Positions 16,931 to 25,708 of a DNA stretch of 64,000 bases are shown here, piece after piece. Origin of the DNA: Modestobacter sp. VKM Ac-2982 (GTDB lineage: Bacteria > Actinomycetota > Actinomycetes > Mycobacteriales > Geodermatophilaceae); the NCBI RefSeq assembly GCF_026967935.1, contig NZ_JAPVBL010000005.1, positions 382,994 through 446,993 on the forward strand. Direction: 5' to 3'. Numbering within the stretch: position 1 is the stretch's first letter; the number at the start of each line of letters is the position of its first letter. The notes below the pieces were generated by a model. That model was not told the DNA's origin and ran no database searches. It saw nothing but the letters and a program-made list of their open reading frames with translations. Made by a program: the position numbers and the translations under genes.

Positions 16931-18058
16931 TCAGCTGGAGGTGGAGGCGTCGGTGTAGCGCAGGACGGCGGCCACCGGGATGTCACCGGGCATCGCCGTC
17001 CGCGGGACCACGACGACCGCCGCATCACTGCCGACGGCGGCGCGCAGCAGCGCCTGGTCGACCGGGACGCGCTCGGCGTCGGAGACCCCGAGGGCGGTCA
17101 TGTCCGACTCGTCCACGCCGATCTGCAACGGGTCGGGGCCGATGAGCAGCTGCTCGTCGTCGACCTGGTCGGCGAGGACCAGGGTCTCGACCTGGGCCTT
17201 GCGCAGCGCCTCGACGACCAGCGCGGTGCCCGTCACGGCCAGGCCGTGGGCGGAGGCGGCCTGGACCTGTTCGACGGCCCGCGCCTGCCCGTGCGCCTCG
17301 TGCTCGGCGACGAGCTCGAGCGCCCGGAGCTCGACCGGCGCCCGGTCGGCCCCGGCGGCCCGGCCGCCCTCCTCCATCGAGACCAGGACGTCGCCGACCT
17401 CCTTGCTGGCCTTGTCGGCGAGCAGCTGGCGGGCCCGGACGTCCCCGGCGACCAGCACGAACTGCGCTCCGCTCTGGACGACCAGCTGGTGGAGGTGGTC
17501 GGCCACCTGGCCGGCGTTCTCCTCCCACTGGTTCTCCGCGGTGTGCATGTAGGTGTTGTGCGCCCAGCCGCCGACCTTCACCTTGCGCATGTGGAAGGTG
17601 TCGCCCTCGATGGTCTCCTCGTCGGTGGGGCGGCCGGGGACGGTGGCCACGGAGACGTCGGCGCCGACGCGGTCGGCGACGACCACCACGTGCGGCACCC
17701 GACCGGCGAGCTGGCGCAGCACCGGCAGCAGGTCCGGGTAGGGCGACCAGCGGGCGACCGGGTCGCGCGGCACGTCGGCCAGCGCCTCGTCGAGGACGAC
17801 CGACCCGTCGGCGGCGACGACCAGGGCGCGGCCCCGCAGGGTGGCGATCTCACCACCCTCGTTGGCCTGCAGCAGCTGGCTGCGCACCGACTCGACCACC
17901 CCCTCGGGTGCGCCCGCAGCGGCCAGCTCCTCGCAGACCGCGCGGACCCGCAGTTCGACCTCGGCGTCGGCGTTCTCGGTGGTGTGGGTGACGTCAGCGC
18001 AGACCGTGGCGTACGGGCCGGGCGCGCTGAACACCTGCTCCAGGAAGGTCACGTCCAT
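16931..18058 (-). CDS. Rv2629-like baeRF2-family protein (eRF1-related fold)
   Basis: 375 aa, almost the length of Mycobacterium tuberculosis Rv2629 (374 aa as I recall). The domain order resembles archaeal/eukaryotic release factor 1 subdomains: an N-terminal part with PDLLPVLRQLAGRVPHVVVVADRVGADVSV, a central VLVAGDVRARQLLAD stretch, and a C-terminal VETLVLAD...VVVVPRTAMPG region. The family is suggested to act on ribosomes (hibernation or rescue) and Rv2629 is induced in dormancy. Here this is inference from family. The ATG at 18058 was chosen by homology. Neighbours are small stress-like proteins. Confidence 0.8.
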   Translation of the reverse strand: MDVTFLEQVFSAPGPYATVCADVTHTTENADAEVELRVRAVCEELAAAGAPEGVVESVRSQLLQANEGGEIATLRGRALVVAADGSVVLDEALADVPRDPVARWSPYPDLLPVLRQLAGRVPHVVVVADRVGADVSVATVPGRPTDEETIEGDTFHMRKVKVGGWAHNTYMHTAENQWEENAGQVADHLHQLVVQSGAQFVLVAGDVRARQLLADKASKEVGDVLVSMEEGGRAAGADRAPVELRALELVAEHEAHGQARAVEQVQAASAHGLAVTGTALVVEALRKAQVETLVLADQVDDEQLLIGPDPLQIGVDESDMTALGVSDAERVPVDQALLRAAVGSDAAVVVVPRTAMPGDIPVAAVLRYTDASTSS

Positions 18059-18233
18059 GGGACGGGGGGCTCCTTCGATGTGGTCGACGTGTGCGGACGG
18101 GGCCGGGTCTGGGCCCCGATCAGTGCGTCGTCGCGGCCTACCCACCGGTCCGGCCGTCTCACACCCGGTGTGTCAGGCCGTCCCGCCCGGGTAGGCGTCG
18201 GCAGAACTGATCCCACGACCGGAAGGAGCCGGG

Positions 18234-18578
18234 ATGTCCGAGCGCGACAGCCTCCCGCTGCCCGACTACGACCACCTGCCCGTGGGGAGCCTCACCTCAC
18301 GCATCCGCACCCTGGACGCCGACGGCCTGCAGACCGTGCTGGCCTACGAGAAGTCGCACGCCAACCGGGTGCAGGTCGTCTCGGCGATGGACCACCGGCT
18401 CAGCGAGCTGCGGTCCGGCGACCAGCCCTCCGGGGGTGACCCGGGCGCCGTCCAGCCCGAGCAGGCCCCGGCGCCGTCCGGCGGATCACCGGTCTCCGAG
18501 GCGACCACCGGACCGAAGATCAACCCGCCGTCCCAGGGCGACCCGACGAACCCGGCCCAGCCCCGCTCCACCGGCTGA
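18234..18578 (+). CDS. Small protein with DUF8129-like N-terminus
   Basis: 114 aa with an AAGGAG ribosome-binding site. Residues 7-62 (LPLPDYDHLPVGSLTSRIRTL...LAYEKSHANR) form a compact helical unit seen in many actinobacterial proteins, including lipid-droplet-associated ones. The remaining 50 residues are Pro/Gly/Ser-rich and disordered. The domain is recognisable but has no established biochemical role. Transcribed alone, divergent from the baeRF2 gene. Confidence 0.75.
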   Translation: MSERDSLPLPDYDHLPVGSLTSRIRTLDADGLQTVLAYEKSHANRVQVVSAMDHRLSELRSGDQPSGGDPGAVQPEQAPAPSGGSPVSEATTGPKINPPSQGDPTNPAQPRSTG

Positions 18579-18605
18579 TCCGGCGCCGTTCCGGCGATCG
18601 GGGAC

Positions 18606-18641
18606 GAGCCGGCCACCGCACGCCGAGGCGGCGGCCGGCTC
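18606..18641. terminator. Terminator at the end of tadC
   Basis: 9-bp stem GAGCCGGCC/GGCCGGCTC (18606-18614 with 18633-18641), overlapping the tadC stop codon and serving both converging transcripts. Confidence 0.6.
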
Positions 18642-19533
18642 AGCCGCTGAAAGCGGCGACGATGTCCATCACCGCAGGCCCGAGCAGCACGATGAACAGC
18701 GTCGGCAGGATGCAGAGGATCAGCGGGAAGATGACCTTCACCGGGATCTGCATCGCCTTCTCCTCGGCCCGCTGGCGGCGCTTGAGGCGCATCTCCTGGG
18801 CCTGGGTCCGCAGCACGTCGGCGATCGAGACCCCGTACTGGTCGGCCTGGACAACCGCGCGGATGAACCGACGCAGGTCCGGGACGGCGGTGCGCTCGGC
18901 GAGAGCGAGGTAGGCCTCCCGGCGGGGCTGGCCGACCGCGATGTCCTGGAGGGTGCGCACCAGCTCCTCGGCGAGCGGGCCGGTGCCGTTCTTCCCGGCC
19001 CGGGCCATCGCCGACTCGAAGCCCAGCCCCGCCTCCACGGCGATGGTCATCTGGTCCAGCGTGTCGGCCAGCTCCAGGCTGATGGCCTGCTGCCGCTCCT
19101 GCCCGCGGCTGTACAGCAGCAGCTCCGGCACGAAGTAGGCCACGCCGGTCACCGCCACGGCGAGGAGGCCGGGCAGGAGACCAGGGCGACCGGAGACGAC
19201 CACGAGCCCCAGGCCCGCAGCAACGACCGCGAGCACCAGCTTCGCCGCGATGAGCCGGGGCAGCGGCCAGGCCGCCGGGCGGCCGGCGGTGCCGGCCAGC
19301 CGGTTGAGCCGGGCGACGGTGCCGCGCGGCGTCAGCGCCCGGACCAGGCCGGCGCCCGCCCGGGACCCGGACCGGGCCGCGGAGGCAGAGCCCAGGTCCA
19401 GACCGCGGGTGAGGTTCTCCCGTGCCTGGACAGCGGCCGGCGCGGGTCGACTGAGGGTGGCCCAGCCGAGCACCGGCAGCGCGAGGGCCAGTGCGACGGC
19501 GGCCGTCAGCACGACGAGGGGCAGGTCCATCAT
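18640..19533 (-). CDS. tadC: Tad pilus inner-membrane platform protein TadC
   Basis: 297 aa. Type II secretion F domain (about residues 165-290) with hydrophobic helices at the N-terminus, in the middle (about 105-140) and at the extreme C-terminus. With TadB it forms the membrane platform turned by the TadA ATPase. It begins in a 1-bp stop/start overlap with tadB and is the last gene of the Tad operon. Typical elements: LELADTLDQMTIAVEAGLGF and ADQYGVSIADVLRTQAQEMR. Confidence 0.93.
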   Translation of the reverse strand: MMDLPLVVLTAAVALALALPVLGWATLSRPAPAAVQARENLTRGLDLGSASAARSGSRAGAGLVRALTPRGTVARLNRLAGTAGRPAAWPLPRLIAAKLVLAVVAAGLGLVVVSGRPGLLPGLLAVAVTGVAYFVPELLLYSRGQERQQAISLELADTLDQMTIAVEAGLGFESAMARAGKNGTGPLAEELVRTLQDIAVGQPRREAYLALAERTAVPDLRRFIRAVVQADQYGVSIADVLRTQAQEMRLKRRQRAEEKAMQIPVKVIFPLILCILPTLFIVLLGPAVMDIVAAFSG

Positions 19534-20474
19534 CAGAACCGGATCGCCACGGTCTTCTTGAGCCAGAAGCCGCCGACGGCCATCATCACCGCGGCCACCG
19601 CGAGCATGGCGTAGCCGGCGAGGCTCTGGGTGAACTTGGCCAGGTAGGCCGGGTTGGTCACCGAGAGGAACGCGACGATGCCGAACGGCAGCGCCATCAG
19701 CACGGTCGCCGACAGCTTCCCCTCCGCGGACAGCGCCTTCACCTGACGGCGGATCGCGTTGCGCTCCCGGATGGTGTGGCCGACCGCGTCCAGCACCTCC
19801 GCGAGGTTCCCGCCCACTTCCCGGTGGATGGCGATGGCCTGCGCGACCCAGACGAAGTCGTCGCTGCCCATCCGCGCGGCCACCTCGTCCAGGGCGTCGC
19901 TGAGGTCGCGTCCCACCCGGGTCTCGTTGAGGATCCGGGCGAACTCCTCCGACGTCGGCGACTCGGCCTCGTGGGACACCGAGTCGACCGACCGGAGCAG
20001 GCTGTGCCCGGCCCGCAGGCTGCTGGCCATCAGCTGCAGGGAGTCGTCGAGCTGGTCGGCGAACGCGGCCCGCCGCCGTGCGGCCCGCACCTTCAGCAGC
20101 AGCCTGGCACCCAGCGGCCCGGCCAGGGCGGCGAGGACGCCGAGCACCGGCCCCCCCAGCAGCGCCCCGGTGACACCCAGGCCGAGCGTGGCCACGCCGA
20201 CCAGCAGGACGAAGTCCGGCAGCGCCGTCGCGATCCCAGCCCGCTCCAGGGCGGCGGTGCCCGCGGCGGCCCGGCCCCGCCTCTCCAGCACCCTGCCCAC
20301 CGCCGCACCGGCGGCCGCCCCGGCACCGGCGAGTGCGGAGGACGGCGGCGCGTTGGCCGGGTCCAGCCGGCTGAGCGGGACCTGGGCGGGGCCCGCGGGC
20401 AGGACGACGAGAGCCGTCAGGAGCAGCGCGGCCAGCACAGCCGACACCCCCAGGACGAGGAACGCCGAGGTCAT
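19533..20474 (-). CDS. tadB: Tad pilus inner-membrane platform protein TadB
   Basis: 313 aa. N-terminal membrane segment, two hydrophobic helices near 90-130, one type II secretion F domain (about 150-280) and C-terminal membrane helices. Motifs LDDSLQLMASSLRAGHSLL and IHREVGGNLAEVLD are typical of TadB. Partner of TadC. Start and stop codons overlap neighbours by 1 bp (TGATG), as in the rest of this operon. Confidence 0.93.
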   Translation of the reverse strand: MTSAFLVLGVSAVLAALLLTALVVLPAGPAQVPLSRLDPANAPPSSALAGAGAAAGAAVGRVLERRGRAAAGTAALERAGIATALPDFVLLVGVATLGLGVTGALLGGPVLGVLAALAGPLGARLLLKVRAARRRAAFADQLDDSLQLMASSLRAGHSLLRSVDSVSHEAESPTSEEFARILNETRVGRDLSDALDEVAARMGSDDFVWVAQAIAIHREVGGNLAEVLDAVGHTIRERNAIRRQVKALSAEGKLSATVLMALPFGIVAFLSVTNPAYLAKFTQSLAGYAMLAVAAVMMAVGGFWLKKTVAIRF

Positions 20475-21886
20475 CAGGACCAGCTCCGCTGGCGGGGGAC
20501 GTCAGGAGCGCCGAAGACCCGCGGGGAGAGCGTGATCCCGAGGTCGTCGAACTTGTCGGTGAACCGCGGGCGGACCCCGGTGGGCACCGGCTTGCCGAGG
20601 AACTTCCCGTGTGCGTCGACGCCCGCGGAGTAGTCGAAGAGGAAGGCGTCCTGCAGGGTGACCGTCTCCCCCTCCATGCCCTGCACCTCGGTGACGTGGG
20701 TGACCCGCCGGCTGCCGTCGCGCAACCGGGTGATCTGCACGACGACGTCGACGGCGGAGGCGATCTGCTCGCGGATCGCCCGCAGCGGCAGGTCCATCCC
20801 GGCCATCAGCACGAGCGTCTCCAACCGGGCGATCGCGTCGCGCGGGGTGTTGGCGTGGACGGTGGACAGCGAGCCGTCGTGGCCGGTGTTCATCGCCTGC
20901 AGCATGTCCAGCGACTCACCACCGCGGCACTCCCCCACCACGATGCGATCGGGTCGCATGCGGAGTGAGTTGCGCACCAGGTCGCGGATGGTGATCGCGC
21001 CCTTGCCCTCGATGTTGGGCGGTCGGGACTCCAGGCGGACCACGTGGTCCTGTTGCAGCTGCAGCTCGACGGCGTCCTCGATGGTGACGATCCGTTCGCC
21101 CTCGGGGATGAACGAGGACAGCACGTTGAGCAGCGTCGTCTTCCCGGTGCCGGTGCCACCGGAGACGATCACGTTGAGCCGCGCCGCCACGCAGGCGTCG
21201 AGCAGCTCGGCCATCTCCGGTGACAGGGTGCCGAAGGCGATCAGGTCGTCGACGGTGAACGGGTCCTTGGAGAACTTGCGGATCGTGAGCGTGGAGCCGC
21301 TGAAGGCCAGCGGCGGGATGACGGCGTTGACCCGGGAGCCGTCGGCCAGGCGTGCGTCGACCAGCGGCGAGGACTCGTCGATCCGCCGTCCCACCCGGGA
21401 GACGATCCGGTCGATGACCCGGCGCAGGTGCTCCTCGGAGTTGAAGCGCGATGCGGTCCGGCTGAGCCGGCCGTGCTGCTCGACGTAGATGGAGTCCGGG
21501 CCGTTCACCATGATCTCGGTGACCGCGGGGTCGTCGAGCAGCCGCTGCAGCGGGCCGTAACCCAGGACGTCGTCGGCCAGCTCGGCGGTGAGCCGCTGCC
21601 GCTCGTCGCTGCTGAGCGGGACGCTCTCCTCCTCCACCACCTCGTCGAGCTCGCCGAGCACGATGGCGCGGAGCTGGTCCTCGCTCAGACTCGGGTCGTT
21701 CATCCGGCTGCCCATGCGCTCGAACAGCGCCTTGCCGACCCGGTCCTTGAGCCGGCTCAGGGCGTCGGGGACGGGTGGACCCGTGAAGCCGGCGGCGGGC
21801 GCGGTCGTCACCGGCGCGGCCGGCGCGGCCGGTACCGGTGCGACGGCGACGCCACGGGCGGCGTCCAGGCGGGAGGCGAGGTTCAT
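20474..21886 (-). CDS. tadA: Tad pilus assembly ATPase (TadA/CpaF)
   Basis: 470 aa. Cytoplasmic secretion ATPase that powers Flp pilus extension. An Ala/Pro-rich N-terminus is followed by the CpaF helical domain and the RecA-like core. Walker A GGTGTGKTT starts at residue 243. The Asp box (TIEDAVELQL), Walker B (IVVGECRGGE) and His box (GHDGSLSTVHAN) are all present, so it should be active. Normal length for the CpaF subfamily. Confidence 0.95.
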   Translation of the reverse strand: MNLASRLDAARGVAVAPVPAAPAAPVTTAPAAGFTGPPVPDALSRLKDRVGKALFERMGSRMNDPSLSEDQLRAIVLGELDEVVEEESVPLSSDERQRLTAELADDVLGYGPLQRLLDDPAVTEIMVNGPDSIYVEQHGRLSRTASRFNSEEHLRRVIDRIVSRVGRRIDESSPLVDARLADGSRVNAVIPPLAFSGSTLTIRKFSKDPFTVDDLIAFGTLSPEMAELLDACVAARLNVIVSGGTGTGKTTLLNVLSSFIPEGERIVTIEDAVELQLQQDHVVRLESRPPNIEGKGAITIRDLVRNSLRMRPDRIVVGECRGGESLDMLQAMNTGHDGSLSTVHANTPRDAIARLETLVLMAGMDLPLRAIREQIASAVDVVVQITRLRDGSRRVTHVTEVQGMEGETVTLQDAFLFDYSAGVDAHGKFLGKPVPTGVRPRFTDKFDDLGITLSPRVFGAPDVPRQRSWS

Positions 21887-23076
21887 CAGGACGCCGCCCG
21901 GTGCCGGGCGCGGACACGGCCGGGGCTGACCAGGGGCGTGGCGGCGAACCGGGCCACCAGTCGGCGCAGCTCCTTGGTCATCGGGTCCCGGCCACCGCTC
22001 TGCAGCAGGGGGACGCCCTGGTTGGTCGACGCCGGCACGGCCGACGACCGCGGGAGGACGACGTCCACGCCGGTGCCGATCGTCGTCTCCACGTCACGCA
22101 CCGACAGCCCACCCTTCGGGTCGGCGAAGTTCATCACCACGTGCCGGCCGGCCGGGATCATGCAGAGCTCGCGGAGGACGTCGAGCTCCTTGCGCAGGCC
22201 GCGCACCCCGGGCACGTCCATGCTGCTGAGCATCACGACGTCGGTGGCCCGGTCCAGGGCGGCGAGCGTCTGTTCGGACAGACCCGGGGCGGTGTCGACC
22301 ACGACGTAGCGGAACTCGCGGGCCAGCGCGGTGAGCAGCGCGGTGACGTCCGCTGCGGAGACGGTGTCACCGGCCGCCGGGGAGTCCGACCCGCACACGG
22401 CGTACAGCCCGCTGGGGTGCCCGGTCAGGAAGGTCTTGAGGACCATGGTGTCCTGGCTCGCCGGGCCGTGCACGGCGTCGGGCAGCGTGTGCTCGGGCAC
22501 CAGCCCCAGCGCCGAGGCGACGTCGCCGAACTGCACGTCCAGGTCGACCAGCACCGTGGACTGCGGCGCGGAGGCGGTCAGCCCGATGGCCAGGTTGGTC
22601 GCAACCGTCGTCTTGCCCACCCCGCCCTTCGGGGAGGCGACGGTGATCACCCGGCCCGTGTAGCGGCTGGTGTCGTCGGCCGGGCGCAGCGCACGCCGCC
22701 GGCCGGCCGCGGCCTGCGCGGCCCGCTCGATCGCCGCCCGGATCTCCCCGACGTCGGCGCCGGGGTCCAGCAGGTCGCGGATGCCGGCCCGCATGGCGGC
22801 CTGCCACAGCTCGGGCTCCGGCCGGGTGACGAGCACCACGCTGATCCCGGGGCACTGCGCGTCCATCCGGGCAGCCAGCGCGAGCACGTCGGGAGCCGGC
22901 GCCCCCGGGCCGATCATCAGCACCTCCGGCAGCTCGCCGTCGGTGAGCTGCTCGAACAGGCGTGCCGGGTCGCCGGGCAGCCGGCCGGCCGGCAGCACGT
23001 GGACGTCGCCGTCGGCGGCGGCGGAGACCCGCCGGGCCAGCTCGTCGTCGGACGCGGCGAGCACGACGCGGCTCAT
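21886..23076 (-). CDS. tadZ: Pilus localization ATPase (TadZ/CpaE, MinD-like)
   Basis: 396 aa from ATG 23076, which overlaps the cpaB stop by 4 bp. N-terminal receiver-like domain (about 1-125) without an obvious phosphoacceptor signature, then a MinD/ParA ATPase. The deviant Walker A KGGVGKTT starts near residue 150, and switch motifs DLDVQFGD and VVDTAPGL follow. TadZ proteins mark the polar or septal site where the Tad machine assembles. Start chosen by overlap and homology; the open frame to 23160 is not family-like. Confidence 0.9.
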   Translation of the reverse strand: MSRVVLAASDDELARRVSAAADGDVHVLPAGRLPGDPARLFEQLTDGELPEVLMIGPGAPAPDVLALAARMDAQCPGISVVLVTRPEPELWQAAMRAGIRDLLDPGADVGEIRAAIERAAQAAAGRRRALRPADDTSRYTGRVITVASPKGGVGKTTVATNLAIGLTASAPQSTVLVDLDVQFGDVASALGLVPEHTLPDAVHGPASQDTMVLKTFLTGHPSGLYAVCGSDSPAAGDTVSAADVTALLTALAREFRYVVVDTAPGLSEQTLAALDRATDVVMLSSMDVPGVRGLRKELDVLRELCMIPAGRHVVMNFADPKGGLSVRDVETTIGTGVDVVLPRSSAVPASTNQGVPLLQSGGRDPMTKELRRLVARFAATPLVSPGRVRARHRAAS

Positions 23077-23813
23077 GACCAGTCCTTTCCGTACACGTTG
23101 CCCGGGGTGATGACCTCGGTGCCGTCGATGTCGGCGCCGTCGGGTTCCAGGGAGAGCCACAGCGTGCCGTGCTCGGCGCCGAAGACGACGCCCTCGGCCT
23201 GCTCGGCGGTGACCGCCAGGGTGACCATCAGGCTGGCCGCCGGCGCCGCGGACCCGGCGGACGCGGTCTCGACGTCGGCTGCCTCACCGACCGGCGCCGG
23301 GGCGCCCTGCACCTGGGTGACCAGCACGCGGTGCAGGATCACGTGCGTGCTGGGCGGGTCACCCACGGACACGAAGACCCCGACCGTGTCACCGGCGGCG
23401 AGCCGGCCGCCCACGGCGCGCTGGGGCTCGAGCAGCACGCTGACCTCCTGCGCGCCGGCCGGGACGGCGACCGTGCCCGGGACCTGCAGCTGGTCCGGGC
23501 GGGCGAAGCGGGCGGCGAGCACCTGCTCCCCCGGCTGCAGGTCCACGGTGGCCACCTGGCCGACCAGGTCGGCGAGGTCGGTGACCCGGCCCGCCACCGC
23601 GGCCTTGGCCGGCACCTGCTCCTGCCGGACCAGGGCGGCCAGCTCGGGAGCCGCCGTCCCCGCGGGGACGAGTTGGTCCACGACCAGCACCTCCACGGTC
23701 TGCACACCGGCCAGGGCACGGGTGTCGGCGCCGCGCACGTAGGCCACCAGGACCACCGTGCCGACGAGCGCGAGGACCAGGGCCGCGAAGGCGGCCAGCA
23801 GTCGGCGTCTCAC
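23073..23813 (-). CDS. cpaB: Flp pilus assembly protein CpaB/RcpC
   Basis: 246 aa. One N-terminal membrane anchor (residues 5-27), then a SAF/RcpC domain (about 40-190) with VLVVDQLVPAGT and LQPGEQVLAARF typical of the family. In Gram-negatives CpaB works with the outer-membrane secretin; here there is no secretin and it is presumed to act in the wall zone around the pilus. It overlaps tadZ by 4 bp and follows the TadG-like gene. Confidence 0.88.
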   Translation of the reverse strand: MRRRLLAAFAALVLALVGTVVLVAYVRGADTRALAGVQTVEVLVVDQLVPAGTAAPELAALVRQEQVPAKAAVAGRVTDLADLVGQVATVDLQPGEQVLAARFARPDQLQVPGTVAVPAGAQEVSVLLEPQRAVGGRLAAGDTVGVFVSVGDPPSTHVILHRVLVTQVQGAPAPVGEAADVETASAGSAAPAASLMVTLAVTAEQAEGVVFGAEHGTLWLSLEPDGADIDGTEVITPGNVYGKDWS

Positions 23814-23822
23814 AGAGGGCCC

Positions 23823-24797
23823 CTATCGGATGAGTCGGAGGATGTTGGTGCCGAGCGCGGGCGCGTCGGAGCTGTAGCTGAAGGCCTCGGAGAGGTCGAC
23901 GAAGCGGGTGAAGTAGCCGCTCACGCACCGGTCGTTCCCGGAGCACGGCTTCGGGCTGGTGGAGAACTGGCCGCCGAAGTGGAAGCCGGTGAGCCGGAAG
24001 GCCGCGTAGCCGTAGACCCGGTACCACGCGTTGTTCCCCGTGCCGTCGTACTCGTCGAAGATCGGCAGGAGCACGGTCCGGTCGATCCACTGCGACACGT
24101 CCGCCGCGGAGCACGACGAGGGCGGGGTGTTGCCCGTCGAGGAGTACGAGCGCTGCTCGATGGCGCTCGCGACGCTGCACGTGCCCGTTTCGGTGTCCAG
24201 GTACCCGAACCCGCCCGGGACGAAGTTGCCCGAGGGGCCGGTGCAGGACATCGCGTCCGCGGTCCCCTTGGTCAAGGTGATCGTGTGCACGGTGGTCGCC
24301 GACGGCAGACCGCCGTGGGTCTGCCGCTCGAACTCGCACCACGAGAAGGTCAGCGGCAGCACCGCCGTGCCGGCGTCCGGGCTGCCCCAGCCGACGGTGG
24401 CCGAGGCGGTCACCCCCGTGGCGTCGTGCCCGATCACCGGCGCGAACCAGTGCTGCACCGGGGTGCTGCCGGTGACGCTGACGCTCAGCGGGTCGCTCGA
24501 CAGCACCGGCGGGGCGGCGCTGGCGTCGCCGTCGTTGGCTGCCACGACGGCCGAAGCTGTCGCGACCATGTCACCGCAGGCTCCGCGGGCGCAGTCCTGG
24601 GCGACGGCGAACGCGGCCGCGTCGGCCGCGACCTGGAGCCGGGCCCGCTCGGCGTAGAGCGCACCGACGTCGACCGCGATCGCGGCGAAGCCGAGCATCG
24701 GGACCATCAGCAGCGACAGCACGACGGCGGCGGCCCCGTGCTCGTCGCCGAGCCGGCGCGCCGTCCGGGAGGTGACCCGGGAGATCAGCCGTTGCAC
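23823..24797 (-). CDS. TadG-like pilus assembly protein
   Basis: 324 aa from GTG 24797, chosen because it gives a short overlap (13 bp) with tadE and puts the Tad_N motif near the N-terminus. Residues about 14-60 carry the TadE/G-type anchor (EHGAAAVVLSLLMVPMLGF) followed by AERARLQVAADAAAFAVAQD. The exported C-terminal 260 residues contain several Cys and aromatic repeats and no von Willebrand A domain that I can see. TadE/G proteins are minor pseudopilins needed for Flp pilus biogenesis. Confidence 0.82.
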   Translation of the reverse strand: MQRLISRVTSRTARRLGDEHGAAAVVLSLLMVPMLGFAAIAVDVGALYAERARLQVAADAAAFAVAQDCARGACGDMVATASAVVAANDGDASAAPPVLSSDPLSVSVTGSTPVQHWFAPVIGHDATGVTASATVGWGSPDAGTAVLPLTFSWCEFERQTHGGLPSATTVHTITLTKGTADAMSCTGPSGNFVPGGFGYLDTETGTCSVASAIEQRSYSSTGNTPPSSCSAADVSQWIDRTVLLPIFDEYDGTGNNAWYRVYGYAAFRLTGFHFGGQFSTSPKPCSGNDRCVSGYFTRFVDLSEAFSYSSDAPALGTNILRLIR

Positions 24798-25195
24798 CGC
24801 ATGACCCCCTTGGCGCTCAGGCTCAGACCCGAGCCGAAGAACCCGGTCAGGTAGGGCTTGGGGTAGCTGATGGTCACGCTCACGTACGTGCTGCTGCCGA
24901 TGCCGCCGAGAAGCGGGCACGACGCGGGCGTGATCGTGATCTGCGCGTCGGTGATGTCCGGGTCCAGCGTGGCGGCTGCACCGCGGACGGCGGTGCGGGC
25001 GGCGGCCTGGTCGTTCTGCAGGGCCATCGCCCGGGCGCCTTCACGGGCAGCCGCGGACAGCGTCCCCTGCACCGAGAAGGCGTGACCGAACTCGGCGATG
25101 CCGAGGACGAGCGTGATGAGCAGCGGGACGATCATCGCGAACTCCACCGCGCTCGCCCCGCGCTCGTCGCGCAGCCGGCGTCCGACCATGTCCAC
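24785..25195 (-). CDS. tadE: TadE-like minor pseudopilin
   Basis: 136 aa (M3 at 25189 is an alternative start). The N-terminus DERGASAVEFAMIVPLLITL is the TadE prepilin signal: cleavage after Gly with Glu at +5 and Phe at +6 of the mature form. A 20-residue hydrophobic helix follows, then a short exported beta-rich domain with one Cys pair. It is expected to be processed by a prepilin peptidase and to prime or cap Flp pili. First gene of the block after the flp terminator. Confidence 0.88.
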   Translation of the reverse strand: MDMVGRRLRDERGASAVEFAMIVPLLITLVLGIAEFGHAFSVQGTLSAAAREGARAMALQNDQAAARTAVRGAAATLDPDITDAQITITPASCPLLGGIGSSTYVSVTISYPKPYLTGFFGSGLSLSAKGVMRCNG

Positions 25196-25232
25196 CTCCT
25201 CATCCGTACGTCGTGGGTCTGCATGTGTGCAG

Positions 25233-25268
25233 CGGCGCGGCGGCCCCCCGGAGGAGGCCGCCGCGCCG
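25233..25268 (-). terminator. Attenuating hairpin between flp and tadE
   Basis: Perfect 13-bp stem CGGCGCGGCGGCC/GGCCGCCGCGCCG with a 10-nt loop, 32 bp after the flp stop. It probably lets most transcripts end after flp so that the major pilin is made in excess, with read-through supplying the assembly genes. Confidence 0.7.
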
Positions 25269-25299
25269 GGCAGCCGCTACTGGACTCAGGCGTGCAGGG

Positions 25300-25512
25300 T
25301 CAGGGCGTGACGGTCCCGCCGAGCTCCGTGGTGATGCTGGTGAAGAGGGTGTTCAGCTGACCACCGAGGGCGGTGACGGCGACGATGATCACGACGGCGA
25401 TCAGGCCGACCATCAGGCCGTACTCGACGGCGGTGGCGCCCTTCTCCTCCTTCTTGAGCCGGTCGGAGGCGACGGAGACGAGCGTGAACAGGGTCGTGTA
25501 GAGCTGGGTCAC
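25300..25512 (-). CDS. flp: Flp/Fap major pilin (type IVb)
   Basis: 70 aa, GTG start. Contains the Flp signature GATAVEYGL followed by a 20-residue hydrophobic helix; processing after Gly would leave ATAVEY with Glu+5 and Tyr+6 as in all Flp pilins. The mature protein would be about 46 aa. It is the structural subunit of the Tad pilus encoded downstream. The 63-70-bp leader holds a motility-type promoter (25582-25610). Confidence 0.93.
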   Translation of the reverse strand: MTQLYTTLFTLVSVASDRLKKEEKGATAVEYGLMVGLIAVVIIVAVTALGGQLNTLFTSITTELGGTVTP

Positions 25513-25581
25513 GAGGTGCTCCTCTGTGGGTCGTGCCGACTGGAGCGGGTCGGCTGACCCGTCCTCGCGGCTGCACCGAGA

Positions 25582-25610
25582 CCATCGAGTTCCGCCGGAG
25601 CGAACTTGAG
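25582..25610 (-). promoter_or_regulatory. FliA/WhiG-type promoter of flp
   Basis: Minus-strand sequence CTCAAG (25605-25610), 16 bp, then TCGATGG (25582-25588). The -35 element and spacing are identical to the pilA site and almost identical to the pilM site. It lies about 70 bp upstream of the flp start codon, so transcription would begin about 60 bp upstream. Confidence 0.6.
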
Positions 25611-25708
25611 CAACACCCCCCGTCCGGGGTACCGACGCCAGCCATCCGGGGAAGATCGCCGGAGACCGTCACGCAGCGTTGCGGTCCCCGCGCTCCGCGG
25701 GCGTTGTG

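Noticed and set aside
24797-24920. Longer N-terminus for the TadG-like protein starting at 24920
   Set aside because: It would overlap tadE by over 130 bp and place 41 non-homologous residues before the Tad anchor.
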